From positions 1-6,241 of the forward strand of contig JAJZAL010000286.1 in the NCBI GenBank assembly GCA_021799405.1: DNA of 6,241 bases. Direction: 5' to 3'. Made by a program: the position numbers and the translations under genes. This document shows, piece by piece, positions 1 to 6,058 of the stretch. Origin of the DNA: Acidobacteriota bacterium. Lineage in GTDB: Bacteria; Acidobacteriota; Terriglobia; Terriglobales; Acidobacteriaceae. Position 1 is the stretch's first letter, and every line of letters starts with the position of its first letter. The notes under the pieces were generated by a model, which saw nothing but the letters and a program-made list of their open reading frames with translations, was not told the origin of the DNA and did no database searches.

Positions 1-1
1 C

Positions 2-832
2 GTGCGCGAGATATTCCAGCGCCACACGGATCTTATCGAGCCACTGTCGCTCGATGAGGCCTATCTGGACGTGACGGAAAACAAAACCGGGCTGCCCACA
101 GCCACGAAAGTGGCGATCGCCATCCGTCGGCAAATTCGCGAGGAGCTTTCGCTGACGGCTTCTGCAGGAGTGGCTCCGAACAAGTTTCTTGCCAAGATCG
201 CTTCAGACTGGCGCAAGCCGGATGGCCTGTTCGTGATTCAACCGAAGGATCTGGAAGCATTCTTGCCGCCGCTTCCTGTGGGCCGCATTCCGGGCGTGGG
301 CAAGGTCACGGAGTCGCGCCTGATGCAAATGGGGATTCAAACTGTGGCTGATTTGCAGCGATTCGATCTGGTTTCGCTCGAAGGCCGCTTTGGGCGATAT
401 GGGGCCCGGCTCTACGAACTGGCCCGGGGCATTGACGAAACTCCGGTGATGCCGAATCGACCCACAAAGTCCATCTCGGCAGAAGATACCTTCGAGCAGG
501 ACATTCCTCTTTCGGAAACGGAAGCCGTGATCCGGCGACTCGCGGACAAGGTGTGGTCTGCCTCGCGGCGAGAATCGCGCGTGGCCCGCACGGTTGTGCT
601 CAAGCTCAAGACCAGAGAGTTCACGATTCGCACGCGCAGTCTTACGCCGGCTGCTCCTCCAGCCTCCTGCGAAGAACTGACGGCCATCGCCCTGTCATTG
701 CGAGATCGCGTGGATCTCGGGCCGCATCAGCTCTTTCGACTCGTAGGTGTCGGACTCAGCAATTTTTGCGAGCCGCACGAACCGTCAAGAGTATTTCCGG
801 AGCCTGCATCAGACGAACCTTTTGCGGAATAA
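2..832 (+). CDS. dinB: DNA polymerase IV (Y-family translesion polymerase), 5'-truncated
   Basis: This is the C-terminal 276 residues of a Y-family translesion DNA polymerase, a cytoplasmic enzyme that copies past damaged template bases without proofreading. The fragment opens in the palm domain: residues 16-20 read SLDEA, with D18 and E19 the metal-binding catalytic acids (the E. coli DinB D103/E104 pair). Residues 54-75 hold the SAGVAPNKFLAKIASD block, which is near-identical to E. coli DinB. Residues 91-101 (IPGVGK) form the thumb helix-hairpin-helix, and about 154-257 the little finger. By alignment with E. coli DinB (351 residues), about 85 N-terminal residues, including the first catalytic Asp, lie off the left edge. 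The GTG at position 2 is therefore an internal Val codon, not a start. The TAA stop is at 830-832, and the next gene converges 34 bases away. The far C-terminus, after the VGVGLSNF block, has no clear clamp-binding QLxLF motif. No regulatory region is visible. Confidence 0.96.
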   Translation: MREIFQRHTDLIEPLSLDEAYLDVTENKTGLPTATKVAIAIRRQIREELSLTASAGVAPNKFLAKIASDWRKPDGLFVIQPKDLEAFLPPLPVGRIPGVGKVTESRLMQMGIQTVADLQRFDLVSLEGRFGRYGARLYELARGIDETPVMPNRPTKSISAEDTFEQDIPLSETEAVIRRLADKVWSASRRESRVARTVVLKLKTREFTIRTRSLTPAAPPASCEELTAIALSLRDRVDLGPHQLFRLVGVGLSNFCEPHEPSRVFPEPASDEPFAE

Positions 833-866
833 GAACGCAGCGAGTCAGGCCGGGCGACTGCCGTGC

Positions 867-1919
867 TTACGCCAGCAACTGCAGCGCGTTCTCGCGATAG
901 ACGCGGCGCAACACTTCGTCCGGCAGCTGAATTCCGTAGATATTCCAACGCCCCTGCCGCGAAGCGTGGGAAGGATATTCGAAATACTCATCGGCAGTCT
1001 CAAGGAAGCGGTAGTAGAGCCGATACATGGATTCATCCGGCAGCAGATCAGTGCCGAACAGGATGCGATCCGAAAATCGCAAAAAGAATTCGCGCGCCGC
1101 GTACGGCTGCCGGCCCAGTTCTGAGACGCGCGCGCTCATGTCGATCAGCACGTTGGGGTGACGCTCCAGCAGCTGTGCCGCGCGTGCCAGGTTTTCTCCG
1201 CTCTCGGCAACGTGGGCCGCAACAAACCTTGTCCGGGGATGCCGGGCTATCACACGATCACGCTGCGCCAGCAGCTCGTCCTTTGAATACTGCGCGCCGT
1301 AAAAGCTCCAATCCGGGTGCGCCGCCAGCTCTTCATATCGTTCGTTCTGTCCGTCGACGGGCAGGAAAAATGCATTTGGATCGGCAGTGTGAAACATGAC
1401 CGGGATGTGGAGTGCGGCGGCTTTGTCGAAAATGGGGGCAAGGCGCTCGTCGTCGATGCGGAGCAACCGGCCTTGGGCATCGCACACCGTCAGTCCGAGA
1501 TCCTTCCAGAACTTGATGCCGCATGCGCCATGCTCCACCAGTCGCTCCAGCCGGTCGCAGGTAAGCTGCACAAAGTCGAAACGATCGACATCAGACCAGT
1601 CCATCCATCCGATGGTGGAAAAGCGCGAAGCGTCGGCCGCGTGAAACTTCTCGATCATCCGCAGAGCCTCTTCGCCGGTCTGCATGGTAATGTTCACGAT
1701 ACGCTCCACGCCGCAGGCGTCCATCACGCGGAGCACCTCACGCGGATCAAGCGCGTCAAGATGGTTGTGATAGTCAATCACCGGATAGCGGGGCTGCTGC
1801 ACCTCGTGCGCCGCGGTCACCAGCATGGAGCGCGGATGAAACTGGCTCAGCGGAAGACTGACCTCTGCTTTGGCCGAAACCATGGCGACGAATTTGTCCT
1901 GCTTGCCGGAAGAGCTCAT
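867..1919 (-). CDS. Amidohydrolase-2 family metal-dependent hydrolase (TIM barrel), substrate unknown
   Basis: This encodes a 350-residue protein of the amidohydrolase superfamily, PF04909-like (Amidohydro_2), a fold that uses a barrel-bound metal to hydrolyse or decarboxylate small organic substrates. Visible landmarks, counted from the chosen start, are the strand-1 HxH motif (DYHNH, H51 and H53), GIKFWKD around K136, the strand-5 His in MFHTAD (H177), the strand-6 His in AAHVAES (H236) and the strand-8 Asp in FGTDL (D291). All expected ligand positions are therefore present. No signal peptide is seen, so the protein is probably cytoplasmic. I chose the ATG at 1919 because GAGG lies 5 bases upstream. 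The in-frame ATG at 2000 would add 27 residues that look unlike the family and has no good ribosome binding site. The gene converges on dinB and diverges from the GH27 gene. The substrate cannot be told from the sequence; a carbohydrate-derived lactone or aromatic acid is possible but unsupported. Confidence 0.88.
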   Translation of the reverse strand: MSSSGKQDKFVAMVSAKAEVSLPLSQFHPRSMLVTAAHEVQQPRYPVIDYHNHLDALDPREVLRVMDACGVERIVNITMQTGEEALRMIEKFHAADASRFSTIGWMDWSDVDRFDFVQLTCDRLERLVEHGACGIKFWKDLGLTVCDAQGRLLRIDDERLAPIFDKAAALHIPVMFHTADPNAFFLPVDGQNERYEELAAHPDWSFYGAQYSKDELLAQRDRVIARHPRTRFVAAHVAESGENLARAAQLLERHPNVLIDMSARVSELGRQPYAAREFFLRFSDRILFGTDLLPDESMYRLYYRFLETADEYFEYPSHASRQGRWNIYGIQLPDEVLRRVYRENALQLLA

Positions 1920-1924
1920 GTTTT

Positions 1925-1928
1925 CCTC
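1925..1928 (-). promoter_or_regulatory. Ribosome binding site of the amidohydrolase gene
   Basis: On the minus strand GAGG is followed by five bases (AAAAC) and then the ATG at 1919. This near-ideal spacing decides the start in favour of 1919 over the in-frame ATG at 2000. Confidence 0.7.
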
Positions 1929-2010
1929 AAAGCTGCGGCCGTTGCGGAAACGCTGCCCCGGCGCCCATGTAGCGAAGGTAACGGTTCGAAGCGACAGCAT
2001 GCAAGGTATC

Positions 2011-2025
2011 CGCGTGAGGCACGCG
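2011..2025. repeat. Perfect 6-bp inverted repeat in the divergent intergenic region
   Basis: CGCGTG (2011-2016) and CACGCG (2020-2025) are exact reverse complements separated by AGG. The right arm continues into a further CGTG, giving overlapping ACGCGCGT symmetry. It lies between two divergent genes, about 90 bases upstream of the amidohydrolase start and 117 bases upstream of the GH27 start. It could be a regulator operator or a small hairpin. The arms are short and GC-rich, so chance is a serious alternative. Confidence 0.3.
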
Positions 2026-2068
2026 CGTGGAAGACCTGTGGAAGAGTTGGGCTATCGCAGACCGGCCC

Positions 2069-2098
2069 TTGTAATCAGCGCACGCAAGAGTAGATACT
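2069..2098 (+). promoter_or_regulatory. Weak candidate sigma-70-type promoter for the GH27 gene
   Basis: TTGTAA (2069-2074) matches the -35 consensus at four of six positions. GATACT (2093-2098) matches the -10 consensus at four of six, with an 18-base spacer. Transcription would begin about 2104-2106, leaving a leader of roughly 36 bases before the GH27 ATG. The rest of the 1920-2141 gap shows nothing else promoter-like that I can defend. The call rests on consensus matching alone. Confidence 0.25.
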
Positions 2099-2141
2099 GT
2101 GGCTCTCTGTCGCGCACTTTAAGGGAGCGATCGATTACTGT

Positions 2142-3902
2142 ATGCAATCCATCACATTCCGCTTGATCACGTGCCTCTTGGCTTATGCGGCTCCTTTTAC
2201 TGTGGTTCGCCGGTTTGCGAAAGTTCACCATGCCGGGTGGCTTCGCACTCGCAACACCGGCTGCCTGTTGCTAATCCTCGCGGGCATGAGCGCGCCCGGA
2301 GTGGCTGCGACGTCATCCGCTGCTCGGCTGGCTACGACTCCGCCGATGGGATGGAATGACTGGGCGCATTACCAGTGCAACTACACCGCGAAGACCATTC
2401 TTGACAATGCACGGGCGCTGGTTCGCACAGGACTTGCGGCTCGCGGATACAACACGGTCACGATTGATGACTGCTGGATGCAGAAGACGCGTGACAGCCG
2501 TGGCAATTTGCAGCCGGATCCCAGGCGGTTTCCTCACGGCATGAAGCCCGTGGCAGATCAGATCCACGCGCTGGGATTGAAGTTCGGCATTTACGAAGAC
2601 GCCGGCTTTGCTACCTGCGGCGGTTTTGCCGGCAGCGGGGCGCCGAAAAGCGGCGGCGCGGCACATTTTGTGCAGGACGCGAAGCTATTCGCATCATGGG
2701 GCGTGGATTACCTGAAGCTGGATGGCTGCAATGTCTATGCCGCAAAAGGCGAAAGCCAGAATGCTGCCTACCGCAAAGCTTACAAGGCAGAAAGCGCCGC
2801 GCTCAAAAGTGCAGGCCGGCCGATTGTATTTTCTGAATCTGCGCCCGCCTATTTTCAGGGAAACCCGGAGTGGTACGACGTGCTGACCTGGGTGCGCCTC
2901 TACGGCCAGTTGTGGCGGGAGGGTTCAGACATTGCTACTTACAATGCGAAGAATCCTGATGTGCAGCGCTTTCACAGCGTACTCTGGAACTACACCTACA
3001 ATCTTCCGCTTGGCCGGTTTCAAAGCCCGGGAAACTGGAACGACGCAGACTTTATCATTGGCGGCGACAGCGGCATGACGCTTGCGGAAACGCGCAGCCA
3101 ACTTGCCCTCTGGTCAATGATGTCTGCTCCGCTCATTCTGAGTTCGAACCTGAACAAACTGAATCCCGCGTCCATCGCTGTATTGGGCAATCGCGCTGTA
3201 CTGGCGATTGACCAGGATCCGCTGGGGCGAATGGCGACATTGATTCGCCGCACTCCGGCGATGGATCTCTTGTTCAAGCCGCTCGCGGACGGCGCCTATG
3301 CTGTGGCCGTACTGAACCGGGGCACTGGACCGCTGCATGTTTCCATTCGACCTGGCGAGCTTGGTTTCCCTGGAAGTGGTTGCAGGTTGCAGGTTCGCAA
3401 TCTATGGACGAGCGCAGAGCAGAGAAACGCCCTCGTGATGGACGCGATGATCACTTCCCATGACACAGCCATCTGGAAAGTCAAGCCTTCCCCTGCCTGC
3501 GGATTGCCTGCGCGGACAGGAACCATCATCCGGATTATTCCGAATGCGCAACGAAACGCGGAAAGCTATACGCGTTGCCTGTCTGCGGCGGGAACCGCAG
3601 AAGCCTGTACTGGTTCCCCGGCGGAATACTGGACCGTAAAAGCGGATGGAGTTCTGAAGTCCAACGGCAAATGCCTGACCGCAGCCGGAGCCGGTGCGGA
3701 GCTGAGCAACTGTCGTTCTACTGCCCTGCAGCACTGGAAATATACGTTGGCCGGCAACCTGATCAATCGAGGCGATCATCTCTGCCTGACTGGCCCGCCC
3801 GCAGATAGACTGACGATGCAGGCCTGCGGACATAATCTGGCCTCGCAGGTTTGGTCGCTGCCGAATGTGCTCACACGCAAACACTGGCGTCGCGCTCGTT
3901 GA
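2142..3902 (+). CDS. Secreted GH27 alpha-galactosidase with C-terminal ricin-type beta-trefoil
   Basis: This 586-residue family 27 glycoside hydrolase is predicted to release terminal alpha-linked galactose with retention of configuration. The barrel runs from about residue 65 to 370 and opens with TTPPMGWNDW (66-74). It holds TIDDCW (108-112), the GIYEDAG strand (149-155), the nucleophile block YLKLDGCN with D194, and the acid/base in WREGSDI at D263. A beta-sandwich follows at about 372-465. Residues 476-573 form three ricin-B-like repeats with paired cysteines (C479/C489, C511/C524, C548/C562) and (Q/E)xW endings (W497, W532, W571), a likely sugar-binding module. Export is likely: residues 41-57 form a hydrophobic core ending PGVAA. 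A second hydrophobic stretch at about 8-22 makes the N-terminus unusually long. The start is uncertain: AGGGAG (2122-2127) sits 14 bases upstream of the ATG, and an in-frame GTG at 2202 is an alternative without a visible ribosome binding site. The family also contains alpha-N-acetylgalactosaminidases and beta-L-arabinopyranosidases, so the exact substrate is open. Confidence 0.93.
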   Translation: MQSITFRLITCLLAYAAPFTVVRRFAKVHHAGWLRTRNTGCLLLILAGMSAPGVAATSSAARLATTPPMGWNDWAHYQCNYTAKTILDNARALVRTGLAARGYNTVTIDDCWMQKTRDSRGNLQPDPRRFPHGMKPVADQIHALGLKFGIYEDAGFATCGGFAGSGAPKSGGAAHFVQDAKLFASWGVDYLKLDGCNVYAAKGESQNAAYRKAYKAESAALKSAGRPIVFSESAPAYFQGNPEWYDVLTWVRLYGQLWREGSDIATYNAKNPDVQRFHSVLWNYTYNLPLGRFQSPGNWNDADFIIGGDSGMTLAETRSQLALWSMMSAPLILSSNLNKLNPASIAVLGNRAVLAIDQDPLGRMATLIRRTPAMDLLFKPLADGAYAVAVLNRGTGPLHVSIRPGELGFPGSGCRLQVRNLWTSAEQRNALVMDAMITSHDTAIWKVKPSPACGLPARTGTIIRIIPNAQRNAESYTRCLSAAGTAEACTGSPAEYWTVKADGVLKSNGKCLTAAGAGAELSNCRSTALQHWKYTLAGNLINRGDHLCLTGPPADRLTMQACGHNLASQVWSLPNVLTRKHWRRAR

Positions 3903-4010
3903 GCGATAGCGATACATGTTCCACGGAATAGCGAAACGCAGTTCGCGATAAAGATCGTGCAAGAGCAGAAAGCATCAGATTCATTCCATCTCAATCGCAG
4001 GTCATATTCA

Positions 4011-4014
4011 GAGG
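4011..4014 (+). promoter_or_regulatory. Ribosome binding site of the GH35 gene
   Basis: GAGG is followed by seven bases and then the ATG at 4022, an ideal spacing. The later in-frame ATGs at 4046 and 4055 have no comparable site, so this fixes the start at 4022. The upstream 3903-4021 gap holds no convincing promoter or terminator, only a 5-bp inverted repeat (GCGAA 3931-3935, TTCGC 3942-3946). Confidence 0.75.
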
Positions 4015-4021
4015 TATAACG

Positions 4022-5959
4022 ATGTTCTTTCGATTCAAAGGCCCGATGTTAGATATGCACTCCACGAAATCAGTGCAGCCCGTTCTTCGCGCGCGACTTT
4101 GGACGCGATCGCAGGTGTGTTCTAGCGGGCTCGTTGTTGGTGTGGTTCTGGCGTTGGCATGCGTGGCATTTCCCTGGAGGGCGTCCGCACAGGCTTCGGG
4201 AACCCGCCATACGGTGACTGTGAGCGGTGGCCACTTTGTGCTGGATGGCAAGCCGGTGCAGATTATCTCCGGCTCGATTCACTATGCGCGCGTTCCTCCG
4301 GAATATTGGCGCGCGCGTCTGGAGATGGCGAAGGCGATGGGGCTGAATGCCATTTCTGTTTACGCGTTCTGGAACGTGCACGAGCCGCGCCCGGGGCAGT
4401 GGGACTTTTCCGGCCAATACAATGTGGCGAAGTTTCTTCGCATCGCGCAGCAGGTGGGGTTGTATGTGATCCTGCGCCCCGGCCCTTACGCCTGCGCCGA
4501 GTGGAGCTTCGGCGGATATCCCGCATGGCTGCTGAAAGATCCTTCGATGCGTGTGCGCAGCCTGGATCCTGCATATCTGCATGCAGCCCAGAGTTATCTC
4601 GATCATCTGGGCCAACAGCTCAAGCCGCTGCTTTGGACAAACGGGGGCCCGATCATTGCCGTGCAGGTCGAGAACGAATACGGATCGTTTGGCCACAACA
4701 AGGCATATCTGGAAGCCGTGAAACACATGATCATCAAAGCGGGACTGGGCAGCGTAGCGCTGTATACCGCCGACGGGCCTGGCCTGTGGGGAGGCTCCTT
4801 GCCGGAACTGCCCGAAGCCATCGACGTCGGCCCCGGCTCCGTGCAGAACGGATTCAAAAAACTGCTCGCGTTTCGGCCGCACTCCAGGCTCATGTATGTA
4901 GCTGAGTACTATCCGGGATGGTTCGATTCGTGGGGCGAACCGCATCACGGCAGCGCGCCGATTGCCCAGCAGTTGAAGGACCTCGGCTGGATTCTCTCTC
5001 ACGGATATTCGGTGAATTTGTATATGTTTCATGGCGGAACCGACTGGGGATTTCTGAATGGCGCCAACGGAAATGCCAAGAAGTACGAGCCGGAAACAAC
5101 CAGCTACGATTATTCGGCGCCTTTGAATGAGGCCGGCGACCCCACTCCCGACTACTACGCGCTGCGCAAATTGTTTCGGCAGTACGCACCCGGGAAGTCG
5201 CTTCCGCCAGTGCCAGCCACGGTGCCGCTGATCCATGTGGCGCCATTTGGTCTGCCGCTGTCTGCCTCGCTCTGGAAGAACCTGCCCGCACCGCACGATA
5301 GCCAGACGCCTCTGGATTTTTCGCAGTTCGATTTACAGGCCGGCTACATGCTCTACCGCACGCAGATTCACGGACCCGTGAAGGGCGTGCTCGATATCGG
5401 TGGTGCGCGCGACTACGACGTGGTCTACGTCAACGGGCATAAAGTTGCCACACTGGATCGCAGGCTGAATCAGCATGAGGTGACACTCGATATTTCTGGT
5501 CCTGTTGCGCGGCTCGATATTCTCGTGGAGGACACGGGGCGCATTAATTATGGGCCGCTATTTCCGACAGACCGCAAAGGGCTGATCTACCCCGTGCTGC
5601 TGAATGGAAAGCCGCTGCGGGGATGGGAGAATTATCCGATGCGGCTGGAGCAGGTTCCGTCTCTGCACTGGTCACACAAAGCCGTTTCAGGTCCGGCCTT
5701 CCACCGGGGAACCTTCAAGCTGAGTAAAGTGGGGGATACCTATCTCGATGTAAGCGAACTGGGCAAGGGCCTGATGTGGGTGAACGGCCATGCTGTGGGA
5801 CGCATCTGGAACATTGGTCCGCAGCAGTCTGACTATATCCCTGGCTGCTGGCTGCATAAAGGAATCAACACCGTTACAGTTTTCGATCTCGAGAACGAGA
5901 CCAACCCGAAAATTTCCGGCGTGACTCACCATATCTATGCGCTCCATTTGCACCAGTGA
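4022..5959 (+). CDS. Secreted GH35 beta-galactosidase
   Basis: This 645-residue family 35 glycoside hydrolase is predicted to remove terminal beta-linked galactose by a retaining mechanism. The catalytic barrel spans about residues 68-390: ISGSIHYARVP (82-92), FWNVHEPRPG (116-125) and RPGPYACAEWSFGGYP (152-167). GGPIIAVQVENEYGS (208-222) carries the acid/base E219, and AEYYPGWFDSWGEPHH (294-309) carries the nucleophile E295. The C-terminal half contains the beta-rich jelly-roll domains usual for the family, ending with VNGHAVGRIWNIGPQQ (587-602) and PGCWL (607-611). The length is normal for bacterial GH35. A hydrophobic segment at about 36-50 followed by RASAQA (53-58) is a signal peptide with likely cleavage after ASA or AQA. 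It is preceded by an unusually long stretch of about 35 residues, yet the start at 4022 has a strong ribosome binding site. It lies 119 bases after the GH27 gene on the same strand, so co-transcription is possible. Together the pair would remove alpha- and beta-galactose from plant hemicelluloses. The linkage and natural substrate are not visible. Confidence 0.95.
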   Translation: MFFRFKGPMLDMHSTKSVQPVLRARLWTRSQVCSSGLVVGVVLALACVAFPWRASAQASGTRHTVTVSGGHFVLDGKPVQIISGSIHYARVPPEYWRARLEMAKAMGLNAISVYAFWNVHEPRPGQWDFSGQYNVAKFLRIAQQVGLYVILRPGPYACAEWSFGGYPAWLLKDPSMRVRSLDPAYLHAAQSYLDHLGQQLKPLLWTNGGPIIAVQVENEYGSFGHNKAYLEAVKHMIIKAGLGSVALYTADGPGLWGGSLPELPEAIDVGPGSVQNGFKKLLAFRPHSRLMYVAEYYPGWFDSWGEPHHGSAPIAQQLKDLGWILSHGYSVNLYMFHGGTDWGFLNGANGNAKKYEPETTSYDYSAPLNEAGDPTPDYYALRKLFRQYAPGKSLPPVPATVPLIHVAPFGLPLSASLWKNLPAPHDSQTPLDFSQFDLQAGYMLYRTQIHGPVKGVLDIGGARDYDVVYVNGHKVATLDRRLNQHEVTLDISGPVARLDILVEDTGRINYGPLFPTDRKGLIYPVLLNGKPLRGWENYPMRLEQVPSLHWSHKAVSGPAFHRGTFKLSKVGDTYLDVSELGKGLMWVNGHAVGRIWNIGPQQSDYIPGCWLHKGINTVTVFDLENETNPKISGVTHHIYALHLHQ

Positions 5960-6006
5960 GTTTTTCGTAACTGTGCGTGAGCGGAATATCATTCGATGGG
6001 CGATAA

Positions 6007-6036
6007 GGGGAGCCTGACTCGAAAAACAGGCTCCCT
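6007..6036. terminator. Strong hairpin, probable terminator between converging genes
   Basis: GGGAGCCTG (6008-6016) pairs perfectly with CAGGCTCCC (6027-6035) around a 10-base loop, and a flanking G-T pair extends the stem to ten. It lies 47 bases after the GH35 stop and 23 bases after the stop of the converging gene at 6059. Neither strand follows the stem with a proper U-tract: the plus strand continues TGAAG, and the minus strand continues TTATCG. It may be an atypical bidirectional terminator or an mRNA 3'-end stabilising hairpin. Confidence 0.6.
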
Positions 6037-6058
6037 GAAGGGTGGAACCAGCATCGCA

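Noticed and set aside
843..859. AGTC/GACT inverted repeat between dinB and the amidohydrolase, as a bidirectional terminator
   Set aside because: The arms are only 4 bp with a 9-base loop and no adjacent T-run on either strand.
1920..2000. 27-residue N-terminal extension of the amidohydrolase from the ATG at 2000
   Set aside because: The ATG at 2000 has no Shine-Dalgarno sequence, while the ATG at 1919 has GAGG at ideal spacing, and the extra residues do not resemble the family.
1317..2093. 258-codon plus-strand frame opposite the amidohydrolase
   Set aside because: It overlaps the conserved amidohydrolase in antisense, shows no family features or ribosome binding site, and ends in the intergenic region. 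It is a shadow.
2205..2225. VVRRFAK in the GH27 N-terminus as a Tat export motif
   Set aside because: The positions after the two arginines do not fit the hydrophobic consensus, and about 16 residues with more basic residues separate them from the hydrophobic core. A Sec signal fits better.
3931..3946. GCGAA/TTCGC inverted repeat between the GH27 and GH35 genes, as a terminator
   Set aside because: The stem is only 5 bp with a 6-base loop and is followed by GATAAAG, not a U-tract. It is too weak to call.
4070..5296. 408-codon open frame antisense to the GH35 gene
   Set aside because: It lies wholly opposite a clear GH35 gene with intact catalytic motifs. Its product is rich in Arg, His, Gln and Cys with no recognisable domain, as expected of a high-GC shadow frame.
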